64,000 bases of DNA, taken from positions 248,001 through 312,000 of the forward strand of contig CAWIZC010000018.1 of NCBI GenBank assembly GCA_963840445.1, written 5' to 3'. Shown one piece after another: positions 16,875 through 24,754 of the stretch. The notes below the pieces were generated by a model that worked only from the letters and a program-made list of their open reading frames with translations, ran no database searches and was not told the DNA's origin. This DNA is from AWTP1-13 sp963840445. Lineage in GTDB: Bacteria > Pseudomonadota > Alphaproteobacteria > Rhizobiales > Hyphomicrobiaceae. A program made the translations under genes and the position numbers. The number at the start of each line of letters is the position of its first letter. Within the stretch, counting starts at the first letter, position 1.

Positions 16875-17363
16875 GTGCCGCTCTGGATCACGCACATGCC
16901 GCCCGTCGCTGACAGATACATCCTGGGCTGGGAGGAGTGGGTTTCTCTTCCCGAGCTCGGCCTGCCCGCCATCAAGGCGAAGGTCGACACGGGTGCGCGC
17001 ACGTCAGCTCTGCACGCCTACTTCGTCGAGCCGGTAGAGATCGACGGTATCGCCATGGTGCGCTTCGGCGTGCATCCTATCCCCCGCCGCGACGACGTCG
17101 AGATCATCTGCACGGCGCGCGTCAAGGACCGGCGTGAGGTGACCAGTTCCAACGGCGAGCGCGAGAACCGCTTCGTCGTGGAAACGCCGATCCGCATCGG
17201 CGAGCGCGAGTGGCCGATCGAGATCACGCTGACCAACCGCAACACCATGGCCTATCGCATGCTGATCGGCCGCCAGGCGATCACCGAAGACATCCTGGTC
17301 GACCCGGCTTCCTCGTTCCGCCAGCCGCGCCTGCGCTACAAGCTCTACAACAACGTGGCTTGA
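16875..17363 (+). CDS. Retropepsin-like aspartic protease family protein (RimK-associated, PF05618 type)
   Basis: 162 residues, start GTG 16875 (an alternative is ATG 16896). The family core is visible: ILGWEEWVSLPELGLPAIKAKVDTGARTSALHA has the single DTGA active-site triad of retropepsins. The middle strands (VEIICTARVKDRREVTSSNGER) and the end IEITLTNRNTMAYRMLIGRQAI, with the conserved LIGRQ, also fit. The family is annotated as putative ATP-dependent zinc protease and is often encoded next to rimK-type glutamate ligases. No rimK follows here; the next gene is a DUF4344 protein. Length is normal. Confidence 0.85.
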   Translation: MPLWITHMPPVADRYILGWEEWVSLPELGLPAIKAKVDTGARTSALHAYFVEPVEIDGIAMVRFGVHPIPRRDDVEIICTARVKDRREVTSSNGERENRFVVETPIRIGEREWPIEITLTNRNTMAYRMLIGRQAITEDILVDPASSFRQPRLRYKLYNNVA

Positions 17364-17536
17364 TGGCTTGCGGGATCATCCCGCAGCCGATGCAGGCATC
17401 GCAGCCCCCTGGCTGCAGCAGTCTCATCCAGAAATACAACTGCCGCTGGCCCGTCCCGGTCGTTCTGATAATATTAAATATCGTTGCCTGGATTACTTGG
17501 ATCGCGAAAACGACAGTGACATCGGGGGATTGCTGT

Positions 17537-18391
17537 ATGCGCGTCATCGCGGCAGGGGTGGTTCTTCTCGTATTTCTTCACGGGTGCGGCGTCGGCCCGG
17601 CTCAGGCCCAGCCTCTCCCGCCAGGCCAGCAAATCGAGATCGACTACAAGGTTCCGAGCCCGGCGTATCAGCCCATTCGCGAGGGGTTGAAGAAGTACGC
17701 CGTTCTCGAACGGCTGGCCAATTTTCTATCGCCCTTGCGCCTGCCCGCCGATCGAAAGCTGGTGTTGCTGTTCGATGAGTGCGGGGCAGAGGCCAAGCCC
17801 TACAAGGGCGATGGCATTGTCGTGATCTGTTACGAGCTGCAAAAGAAGATCGAGGAAATCGCCGTCAAGGTCCCGAAAAAGGAAACGCAGGAGGCCGTGC
17901 AGCGCATCGCCACCACCATGCCGTTCAACGATCAGCAGCGTGATTTCGTCGTGCGGTTCGGGACACTCATCCAGGTCGCCTTGCACGGGGTGACAACCGC
18001 CGTTTTCGACATTCTCAAAGTGCCGGTTTGGGGACAGAGCGAGGATGCTGCCGACCGGCTGGCAGCATTCCTTATGGTGCAATTCAGCGAGGAGGTTGCC
18101 GTCCTCACCATCTCGGGAACGGCCATGTTCTTCGAGTTGTCCGAGAAGACCTATCCGGACGCGCGGCGTTACTACAACTACCTGTGCATCGCCTTCGGCG
18201 GCCGGCCGCAGACATTCCAGTTTCTGGTCGCCAAGGGGATCCTGCCGCAGGCGCGCGCGCAAAGCTGCGTCTACAAAGAATACGAGCAGGTTCGCAAGGC
18301 CTTCAATCTGAGGATCATGCCCTATGTGGATGCGGACCGCCTGGTGCAGGTGAGATCCATGCAGTCCTTGGTTGCCGGCCTTGCCAATTGA
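17537..18391 (+). CDS. DUF4344 protein lacking the metallopeptidase HExxH motif
   Basis: 284 residues from ATG 17537, with GGGGGA upstream. A signal peptide with a Cys near residue 18 (LVFLHGCGVGPAQAQ) ends at about residue 25. It is a paralogue of the next gene: IDYKVPSPAYQPIREGLKK, LANFLSPLRLPADRKLVLLFDECG, IVVICYELQKKIEEI and FDILKVPVWGQSEDAADRLAAFLM align well. At the catalytic site it reads LHGVTTAVFD where the next gene has LHEAGHALFD. Both the Glu and the second His are lost, so proteolytic activity is not expected. The downstream EDAAD is kept. It probably acts as a pseudo-enzyme or binding protein in the periplasm. Confidence 0.75.
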   Translation: MRVIAAGVVLLVFLHGCGVGPAQAQPLPPGQQIEIDYKVPSPAYQPIREGLKKYAVLERLANFLSPLRLPADRKLVLLFDECGAEAKPYKGDGIVVICYELQKKIEEIAVKVPKKETQEAVQRIATTMPFNDQQRDFVVRFGTLIQVALHGVTTAVFDILKVPVWGQSEDAADRLAAFLMVQFSEEVAVLTISGTAMFFELSEKTYPDARRYYNYLCIAFGGRPQTFQFLVAKGILPQARAQSCVYKEYEQVRKAFNLRIMPYVDADRLVQVRSMQSLVAGLAN

Positions 18392-18458
18392 GAGCGCCCA
18401 CGCGGCGAGCTGTTTCTCTGCCCCCGGGTTTGCGCTGAGTTCAAAGGGATTTTCAGAC

Positions 18459-19331
18459 ATGAGCAGGATAGGACGGATCGCGGGCCTCGCCATTGCATGC
18501 GTTGTCTGCGCGCACTGGCCGCAAGCCTCGGCGCAGACAGCGGCGGGACCGCGCACCAAGGTCGATGTGACCTATAGGCAGCCCACCGCCAAATATGCCG
18601 CTGTCGCAGCAGCCATGACGAAATCCCAGCTCTTGGAGAACCTCAGCCGGTTTCTGGCACCGCTGCGCTTCCCGCATGAATTGCATCTGATTGCCGAGGA
18701 ATGCGACGTCAAACTAACCACCAGCCCGCACTACAGTCCCGACAGGCGTGCCATCGTCATCTGCTATCAGTTCGATGAGCTGATCCAGCAGTTCGCACCT
18801 GCGGAGGGCGTAAAGTCGACCGAGGGCCTCACGCGCAATGAAGTCATAACGGGAACGATCTGGGGCGTCATTCTGCACGAAGCGGGTCACGCGCTGTTTG
18901 ACATGCTCGAGGTTCCGGTGTTCGGCGCCGAAGAGGACGCGGCCGACCAGATTGCGATCCTGTTCGCCCTGGAGAACGCGAAGAGCAAGGACGTCGCACG
19001 AGCCATGGTGGGTGGCTTTGCCCACTTCTGGCGAGCGTTCGCCGAAGCCAGGAAGGGAATCTGGACCCAGTGGAAAGCGTATACCGACGTGCACGGGGCT
19101 GACATCCAGCGCTATCGCAACTCGGTCTGCCTCGCCTATGGGTTCGATAGCGAGACGTTCAAGGAGTTCTTGGCCAAAGCCGAGTTGTCCGCCGAGCGCA
19201 TCGATAATTGCAAGAACGAGTACGCACAGGTGAAATGGGCCTTCACCAAAACCATTGCGCCGTTCATCAACCAGACGGCAGCCGCCGATGCTCGAGCGCA
19301 GACTTGGGTCCCGGCTGACGGCAAACCCTGA
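18459..19331 (+). CDS. DUF4344 putative metallopeptidase with intact HExxH
   Basis: 290 residues from ATG 18459; a longer frame from 18372 would overlap the previous gene. A signal peptide of about 25 residues ends in ASAQ. The catalytic motif HEAGH is at about residues 141-145, followed by LFDMLEVPVFGAEEDAADQIA, where a Glu or Asp supplies the third zinc ligand as in gluzincin-like enzymes. The C-terminal part (DSETFKEFLAKAELSAERIDNCKNEY) has a conserved Cys shared with the paralogue (RAQSCVYKEYEQV). It follows the degenerate paralogue by 67 bp, probably in one transcript. Substrate unknown. Confidence 0.8.
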   Translation: MSRIGRIAGLAIACVVCAHWPQASAQTAAGPRTKVDVTYRQPTAKYAAVAAAMTKSQLLENLSRFLAPLRFPHELHLIAEECDVKLTTSPHYSPDRRAIVICYQFDELIQQFAPAEGVKSTEGLTRNEVITGTIWGVILHEAGHALFDMLEVPVFGAEEDAADQIAILFALENAKSKDVARAMVGGFAHFWRAFAEARKGIWTQWKAYTDVHGADIQRYRNSVCLAYGFDSETFKEFLAKAELSAERIDNCKNEYAQVKWAFTKTIAPFINQTAAADARAQTWVPADGKP

Positions 19332-19355
19332 GCAGGTGCCGCGCGCAAGCGGTCC

Positions 19356-19388
19356 GTCATCCCGGAAGCCGAGACAGTCCGGGATGAC
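19356..19388. repeat. Short copy of the gtcatcccgg palindrome
   Basis: Gtcatcccgg and ccgggatgac flank a short gaagccgagacagt interior. It is a minimal version of the A/B repeats, 24 bp after the DUF4344 gene, and can fold as one 10-bp stem, possibly terminating that transcript. Confidence 0.65.
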
Positions 19389-19506
19389 CGGCCAAGTTTT
19401 GTTTGTGACTCTACTCCCGCGCGCCTACACGCCCGACTGCCACTCGCACAATCTTGATGTTGCATAGGACGCCAATCCCCTCTATTGATGCGATCTGGAA
19501 ACGCGA

Positions 19507-19526
19507 ATTGATTGTTTTCAATCAAT
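19507..19526. promoter_or_regulatory. Palindromic operator candidate of the LacI-type regulator
   Basis: ATTGATTG-TTTT-CAATCAAT, a perfect 8-bp inverted repeat around four T residues, six bases before the proposed ATG of the regulator. A weak promoter-like pair TTGCAT (19460-19465) and TATTGA (19483-19488), 17 bp apart, lies upstream. The site would then sit just downstream of the start of transcription, as expected for autoregulation. Confidence 0.45.
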
Positions 19527-19531
19527 CCGGG

Positions 19532-20578
19532 ATGGTGAAAGTGCGGACGAGCGAGGCCGGCAGCGGCGATCAGCCCCTGTTTGAGCGCAGGCCACGCGTC
19601 GCCGAGGTCGCGGCTCGCGCCGGGGTCAGCACCGCTACCGTCGACCGCGTCATCAATGCGCGCGGCGGCGTGCGAAAAAAGACCGTGGCGTTGGTGGAAA
19701 AGGCCATCCGCGAGATCGTCGCCGTCGATCGCAGCAGGCCGGCTCACGCGACCACCTTCGACATCTTCCTGCCGGCCAGTTCCGGTCGCTCAACCGAGGT
19801 GCTGGCCGAGGCCTTCTCCCGCGCCAGCGACGTCCGCGGCGCACAGCTCACGATCGTGTTCGTCGAGCGCATGAATCCGGCAGCCCTCGCCGCTCAATTG
19901 ATGGATTGTGCTCAGAGAGGCAGCACCGGCGTCGCTTTCCAGGCCCTCGACCATCCGCTGGTCCGCGAGGCTGCCAATGAGTTGGCGGGCGCCGGCATTC
20001 CGATGGTTACGTTGTGCTCGGACATCGGCGAGGTCGATCGGCTGGCCTACATCGGCATCGACAATCGCGCCGCCGGCCGCACCAGCGGCTTTCTGATGGG
20101 ACGCTTCTGCAAGGGGGCTGGCAAGCTTGCCGTGGTTTGGGGCGGCCAGCTCTATCGCAGCCACGAGGAGCGCGAGATCGGCTTTCGCACCGTGTTGCGC
20201 CAGGACTACCCCGCTCTGCAGATCATCGAGATGGTCAACGGCAACGACGACCCTGGCCTGAACTTCGCCGGCGTCAGCGAGCTGATCGCCAAGCATCCCG
20301 ACCTGCTGGGCGTCTACTGCGTGGGTGGCGGCCAGGGCGCTGTGGCGGCGGCCATCGAGACCGCCGGACTGGCGCAGAGACTTGTCATGATCGGGCACAA
20401 CTTCAACGACGAGACCAAGCCCTTCCTGCTGTCCGGTACGATCGACGCCGTCATCCACCAGGACATGACGCGTATCGCTGAAGCCGCCTTGAACTGCCTG
20501 ATCGGCGTGAAGGGTCAGCCCGCCAGCGCCGGCATCCCGATCGAGATCATCACGCGCGAGAACCTCATGCACCGTTAG
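19532..20578 (+). CDS. LacI-family transcriptional regulator
   Basis: 348 residues from ATG 19532. Frames from TTG 19454 or ATG 19457 would run through the palindrome and promoter-like region. The N-terminal helix-turn-helix is VAEVAARAGVSTATVDRVIN (about residues 23-42) followed by the hinge segment GGVRKKTVALVEKAI. The rest is a periplasmic-binding-protein-like sensor domain (FDIFLPASSGRSTEVLAEAF, MVTLCSDIGEVDRLAYIGID, GVYCVGGGQGAVAAAIE). Proteins of this type usually sense sugars or related polyols. It heads the co-directional catabolic run and is its likely local regulator. Confidence 0.88.
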   Translation: MVKVRTSEAGSGDQPLFERRPRVAEVAARAGVSTATVDRVINARGGVRKKTVALVEKAIREIVAVDRSRPAHATTFDIFLPASSGRSTEVLAEAFSRASDVRGAQLTIVFVERMNPAALAAQLMDCAQRGSTGVAFQALDHPLVREAANELAGAGIPMVTLCSDIGEVDRLAYIGIDNRAAGRTSGFLMGRFCKGAGKLAVVWGGQLYRSHEEREIGFRTVLRQDYPALQIIEMVNGNDDPGLNFAGVSELIAKHPDLLGVYCVGGGQGAVAAAIETAGLAQRLVMIGHNFNDETKPFLLSGTIDAVIHQDMTRIAEAALNCLIGVKGQPASAGIPIEIITRENLMHR

Positions 20579-20631
20579 GTTCCCGCGGCACGATAAACAA
20601 ACAAGCACATCGGAAGACATTGGAGGAACGT

Positions 20632-21417
20632 ATGAGCAGCAAGGTCGAGCAGCTCGCCAAGGACTTGGCCGAGGCGTGGCACGCGGGGGGGACCACGCCG
20701 CTGCCGGTCGCCGAGAAGGCGCCGGCGAGCCGCGCCGAGGCCTACGCCGTGCAGGACCGCATGGCCGAGTTGATCGGCGGCAAGGTGGTAGGCTGGAAGG
20801 TCGGCGCCACCGTGCGTTCCGTGCAGATCTTCGAAGGCCACGACGGCCCTCTGCCCGGCCGCGTCTTTGCCGACCGCTACTTCGACAGTCCCGCCAAATT
20901 TCCCGCCGACAAAGTGCGCGGCGCCAAGGTCGAATGCGAGTTCGCCATGCGGCTTACGCAAGACCTGCCACGCTCTACGGCACCGGTGAAGCCGGCGGAT
21001 CTCGCCGGCATCGTCACCTTCCACCCCTCCATCGAGCTGGCCGCGGTCCGCTACGCGCCCGGCACCGGAAACCGCGCATCTACGACGTTCGACGGCATCG
21101 CCGACAACGGTGGCGCCGGCGCCGTCGTGCTCGGTGCGGCCGTCACCAACTGGCGCGACCTGCAGTTCGAAGCCATGCCGATCGATGCGCGACTGGACGG
21201 CAGCCCGCCCATCCAGATGTACGCACCTCACTACCGCCGCCACCCGCTCGAGGTCACCGCCGAGATCTTCTCCGACCTGCGCGCGCGTGGCGTCGACCTG
21301 CCGGCCGGCACCTTCCTGCTGACGGGGTCGCTCAGCCTGCCGACACCGATCCGGCCCGGCCAGACCCTGATCGCCAAGTTCGCCGACTTCGCGCCAGTCA
21401 GCCTCACGCTGACCTGA
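20632..21417 (+). CDS. 2-keto-4-pentenoate hydratase/fumarylacetoacetase-like protein (MhpD type)
   Basis: 261 residues from ATG 20632, with GGAGGA upstream. The fold is that of MhpD/XylJ hydratases and decarboxylases: VGWKVGATVRSVQ, then KVECEFAMRLTQDL with the E-x-E metal ligands, and PSIELAAVRYAPG. The late motif PAGTFLLTGSLSLPTPIRPGQ resembles the usual TGS-like turn. Such enzymes add water to 2-hydroxy-dienoates or act on 2-keto acids from ring cleavage. First gene after the LacI regulator, gap about 50 bp. The exact substrate is unknown. Confidence 0.82.
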   Translation: MSSKVEQLAKDLAEAWHAGGTTPLPVAEKAPASRAEAYAVQDRMAELIGGKVVGWKVGATVRSVQIFEGHDGPLPGRVFADRYFDSPAKFPADKVRGAKVECEFAMRLTQDLPRSTAPVKPADLAGIVTFHPSIELAAVRYAPGTGNRASTTFDGIADNGGAGAVVLGAAVTNWRDLQFEAMPIDARLDGSPPIQMYAPHYRRHPLEVTAEIFSDLRARGVDLPAGTFLLTGSLSLPTPIRPGQTLIAKFADFAPVSLTLT

Positions 21418-21438
21418 TCCATACCCGCGAGACACGAC

Positions 21439-22179
21439 ATGACCACACGACTGGATGGACAGACGGCGATCGTCACGGGAGCGGCGCGCGGCATCGGCCT
21501 CGGCATCGCCAAGCGCCTCGCCCGCGAAGGCTGCCGCGTCGTGTCCTGGGACCGCGATGCCGCCGCCCTGTCTGCGTCCAAAGCGGAGTTCGAGCCGGCG
21601 CTCGGCCAGGCCGTCGACGTGACTGATCTGAAATCGGTTGAGCGCACCTTCGAGGCCGCCGCCAAAGCTTTCGGTAAGATCGACATCCTGGTCAACAATG
21701 CCGGCGTGAACGGCCCGACCGTTCCGACCTGGGAGTATCCGCCCGAGGCGTGGGACCGCGTGCTGTCGGTCGATCTCACCGGCGTCTTCTACTGCTGCCG
21801 GGCGATCGTTCCGCACATGCGCAGCCATCGCTACGGCCGCATCGTCAACATCGCCTCGATCGCCGGCAAGGAAGGCAACCCGAACAACTCGGCGTACTCG
21901 GCGGCGAAGGCCGGCGTGATTGCACTCACCAAGAGCCTCGCCAACGAGCTGACCGACAGCGGCGTCACCGTCAATTCCCTGGCGCCGGCCATAACCGAGA
22001 CGGACCTGTTCAAGGAGATGACGCAGGAGTTCATCGAGGGCCGCCGGCGCCGCATCCCGATGGGTCGCTTCTGCACGGTGGACGAGATCGCCAACATGGT
22101 GGCCTGGGTGGCGAGCCCGGAGTGCAGCTTCACCACCGGCTTCACCTTCGACATCTCCGGCGGCCGCGCTACCTACTGA
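21439..22179 (+). CDS. Short-chain dehydrogenase/reductase (SDR), copy 1
   Basis: 246 residues, classical SDR. The cofactor loop is VTGAARGIGLGIA, with NNAGVNGP after it. The active site has IASIAGKEG with Ser and YSAAKAG with Tyr and Lys. An acidic residue after the second strand (VVSWDRD) suggests NAD preference. It oxidises or reduces a hydroxyl/keto group, in this context probably of a cyclic hydroxy acid. It is clearly paralogous to the SDR at 24755-25489, including the same C-terminal GGRATY. Gap to the preceding gene 21 bp. Confidence 0.9.
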   Translation: MTTRLDGQTAIVTGAARGIGLGIAKRLAREGCRVVSWDRDAAALSASKAEFEPALGQAVDVTDLKSVERTFEAAAKAFGKIDILVNNAGVNGPTVPTWEYPPEAWDRVLSVDLTGVFYCCRAIVPHMRSHRYGRIVNIASIAGKEGNPNNSAYSAAKAGVIALTKSLANELTDSGVTVNSLAPAITETDLFKEMTQEFIEGRRRRIPMGRFCTVDEIANMVAWVASPECSFTTGFTFDISGGRATY

Positions 22180-22208
22180 GCAACGCGTAGTTTCGAGAGC
22201 GTACTTCC

Positions 22209-23033
22209 GTGCCCAACGCCGACGCCATGCCGCTGTCGATCGCGCATTTGAGCGAGCTCGACACCCCGCCGCTGGACTATATCAAGTTCGCCGCGGCTGC
22301 CGGCTTCGCCTCGATCGGTCTGCGCACCCACCCAGCGGCGCCCGGCGGCATCGTCTACCCGCTGGCCACGCCGGCGGAGCAGGCGGAGATGCGGCGCCAT
22401 ATCGAGGCTACCGGCGTGTCGGTGCTGTACATCGAGATGGTCGGGCTGTCGGAGGCAACGCGGGTCGCCGACTGCCGGCCGATGCTGGAACGAGGCGCGG
22501 CGATCGGCGCATCCCGCCTCGGCGTCGGCGGGGACTCGGCCGACTTCGCTGTGGTCGCCGAGCGCATGGCTCAGATGTGCGACCTTGCCCGCGACTACAA
22601 CATCGCGGTCGACATCGAATTCATGCCGTTCCGGCCCGTAAAGACGTTCACCGATGCCCTCGAGGTGGTGCGCCGGGCGGATCGGCCCAACGCGCACATC
22701 ATGGTCGATGCGCTGCACGTGTTCCGCTCCAACAGCTCGCTCGACGACATCAGGAAGGCCGACCCGAGGTTCCTCGGTACCTTCCAGATCTGCGATGCGC
22801 CGCGAGATCCGCCGCCTGCCGACCAGCTCGCCACCGAGGCCCGCACCCGCCGACTGCTGCCGGGCCACGGGGGTCTGCCTCTGTGGGAGCTGATCGATGC
22901 GCTGCCGGCGGACATTCCCGTCGGAGTCGAGCTGCCGATCGCCAGCCAATTCCCGCAGCTCGATCCGCAGGCGCGGATGCAGCTGATGGCTCGTTCAACT
23001 CGTGAATTCTACGCTTCTAGGAGGAAACCATGA
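22209..23033 (+). CDS. Sugar phosphate isomerase/epimerase-like TIM barrel (AP endonuclease 2 superfamily)
   Basis: 274 residues, GTG start. The xylose isomerase-like barrel is recognisable from YIKFAAAAGFASIGLR, VSVLYIEMVG, the metal ligand Glu in IAVDIEFMPFRPVKTF, IMVDALHVFRSNSSLDD with Asp and His, and the late PVGVELPIAS Glu. The superfamily includes epimerases, dehydratases such as 3-dehydroshikimate dehydratase, and 2-keto-inositol enzymes. Its stop overlaps the start of aroQ by ATGA, so the two are translationally coupled. The reaction is not fixed by sequence. Confidence 0.85.
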   Translation: MPNADAMPLSIAHLSELDTPPLDYIKFAAAAGFASIGLRTHPAAPGGIVYPLATPAEQAEMRRHIEATGVSVLYIEMVGLSEATRVADCRPMLERGAAIGASRLGVGGDSADFAVVAERMAQMCDLARDYNIAVDIEFMPFRPVKTFTDALEVVRRADRPNAHIMVDALHVFRSNSSLDDIRKADPRFLGTFQICDAPRDPPPADQLATEARTRRLLPGHGGLPLWELIDALPADIPVGVELPIASQFPQLDPQARMQLMARSTREFYASRRKP

Positions 23034-23485
23034 GCAAACCAGTCCTGCTGATAAACGGCCCCAACCTGAACATGCTGGGCACCCGCGAGCCGCATATCTA
23101 CGGCTCCACCACGCTCGCCGACGTGGAGAAGATGTGCCACGACCGCGCCAAGCAGGTCGGCCTGACCCTCTCGTGCCACCAGTCCAACAGCGAGTCGCAG
23201 ATCGTCGAGTGGGTCCACGGCGCCATCAACGGCGCCGACGGCATCATCATCAATCCGGCCGCCTTCACGCACACGTCGGTCGCCATCCTCGATGCGCTCA
23301 ACATGATCAAGGCGCCGATCATCGAGCTGCACATATCGAACCCGCACAAGCGCGAGCCCTTCCGCCACCACTCCTACATCACGTTCGCGGCCACCGCGCT
23401 CATCTGCGGCCTGGGGGTCAACGGCTATCCCATCGCCGTCGAGGCGATGGCGGGGCTCATCAAGGCCAGGCAAGCCGCCAAATGA
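23030..23485 (+). CDS. aroQ: Type II 3-dehydroquinate dehydratase
   Basis: 151 residues. It dehydrates 3-dehydroquinate to 3-dehydroshikimate, either in aromatic synthesis or, as the neighbours suggest here, in quinate breakdown. Family motifs are complete: LINGPNLNMLGTREPHIYG with the catalytic Tyr and lid Arg, NSESQIVEWVH, IINPAAFTHTSVAI, and HISNPHKREPFRHHSYI with the catalytic His. Start and stop overlap the flanking genes by ATGA. The catabolic role is inferred from the coupling to degradation genes; a biosynthetic copy may exist elsewhere in the genome. Confidence 0.95.
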   Translation: MSKPVLLINGPNLNMLGTREPHIYGSTTLADVEKMCHDRAKQVGLTLSCHQSNSESQIVEWVHGAINGADGIIINPAAFTHTSVAILDALNMIKAPIIELHISNPHKREPFRHHSYITFAATALICGLGVNGYPIAVEAMAGLIKARQAAK

Positions 23486-24264
23486 GCCACTATGAGCACG
23501 TCCTGGTCGAGCGCGAGGGTGCGATCCTGTGGATCACCATCAATCGCCCGACCTCGCTCAACGCGCTGAACCCGCAGGCGCACCGGGAGGTGTCGGCGGC
23601 GCTCGACACGTTCGCTGCCGAGCCTGAGCTGCGCGTCGCGGTGCTGACCGGTGCCGGCAACCGCGCCTTCTGTGTCGGCAGTGACCTCAAATCGCGCGCC
23701 GAGCGCAACGCCGACGATCATCCCCCGACCGGCTTTGGCGGCATCAGCCACCGCTTCGATCTGATGAAGCCGGTCATCGCGGCCGTGAACGGGCTGGCGA
23801 TAGGCGGCGGTGTCGAGATCGTGGCGGCCTGCGACATGGCGATTGCCGCCGACCATGCCGAGTTCTCGCTGCCCGAGCCGCGTGTCGGGCTTGCGGCGCT
23901 CGGCGGCGGCGGCCTGCAGCGGCTCGCCCGCAACATGCCCCTGAAGCATGCGATGGATCTGGTGCTGACCGGGCGACGTATCGGTGCCCTCGAAGCCAAA
24001 GCCATGGGGCTGATCAACGACGTCGTACCGACCGCCGAGCTCCGGTCGCGCACGCGCCAGGTCGCCGAGATGATCATCGCCGGAGCGCCGCTGGCAATCG
24101 AGGCCTCCAAGCAGGTTATGCTGCAGAGCCTGGAGATGGGCAGCCTGGAAGCGGCGCTGCGCGCCCGCTATCCCGCCGCTGAGCGCATGCTCGCCAGCGA
24201 GGACGCCAAGGAAGGACAGCGCGCGTTCGTCGAGAAGCGACAACCACGCTGGCAGGGCCGCTAG
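23482..24264 (+). CDS. Enoyl-CoA hydratase/isomerase family protein
   Basis: 260 residues from ATG 23482, overlapping the aroQ stop by ATGA. Crotonase fold: LWITINRPTSLNALNPQ at the N terminus, an oxyanion-hole segment RAFCVGSDLKSRAE, and AAVNGLAIGGGVEIVAACDMAIA with the second GG pair. LPEPRVGLAALGGGG stands where many hydratases carry the second catalytic Glu; a Glu is present in PEPRVG. It probably hydrates or isomerises a CoA thioester, pointing to a CoA branch of the pathway along with the MaoC and CoA-transferase genes. Confidence 0.88.
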   Translation: MSHYEHVLVEREGAILWITINRPTSLNALNPQAHREVSAALDTFAAEPELRVAVLTGAGNRAFCVGSDLKSRAERNADDHPPTGFGGISHRFDLMKPVIAAVNGLAIGGGVEIVAACDMAIAADHAEFSLPEPRVGLAALGGGGLQRLARNMPLKHAMDLVLTGRRIGALEAKAMGLINDVVPTAELRSRTRQVAEMIIAGAPLAIEASKQVMLQSLEMGSLEAALRARYPAAERMLASEDAKEGQRAFVEKRQPRWQGR

Positions 24265-24291
24265 TCGCCACAAAGGATACGGAGGAACGAA

Positions 24292-24732
24292 ATGGCTGAA
24301 TTCTACGTCAAGGTCGGGGACGGCGCGCGCTTCTCCAAGACAGTCGGCGAGTACGACGTCTACAGCTTCGCCGGCATCACCGGCGATTTCTCGCCCAACC
24401 ATGTCGACAAGTCGTACATGGAAAAATCGAGCTACGGCCGGCTGCAGGCACACGGCGCCCTGATGGTCGGCTACATGTCGACCGCTTCCACGCTGGCAAT
24501 TGCCAACACGCGCGCCAGCGCCGACGAGACGCCGGTGTCGCTCGGCTACGACCGCATCCGCTTCCTCGGCCCCGTCTACTTCGGCGACACGATCACCGTC
24601 GAATACCGCGTCACCGAGATCGATGTGGAGCGCCGCCGCTCGACTGCCAGCATCGAGATCAAGAACCAGGACGGCGCGCTGGTCACGGTCGGCACTCATA
24701 TCCTGAAGTGGGTCAAGAACGCCAAGAAGTGA
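24292..24732 (+). CDS. MaoC-family dehydratase (hot-dog fold)
   Basis: 146 residues. The hydratase motif region reads FAGITGDFSPNHVDKSYMEKS, with the D-x4-H catalytic Asp and His, and LQAHGALMVGYMSTAST follows. The end SIEIKNQDGALVTVGTHILKW is typical of R-specific enoyl-CoA hydratases or MaoC dehydratases. It acts on a CoA thioester, adding or removing water. It lies between the enoyl-CoA hydratase and SDR 2 with short gaps, and GGAGG lies before the ATG. Confidence 0.88.
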   Translation: MAEFYVKVGDGARFSKTVGEYDVYSFAGITGDFSPNHVDKSYMEKSSYGRLQAHGALMVGYMSTASTLAIANTRASADETPVSLGYDRIRFLGPVYFGDTITVEYRVTEIDVERRRSTASIEIKNQDGALVTVGTHILKWVKNAKK

Positions 24733-24754
24733 TTTACCCAGGAGAAGCACGGCC

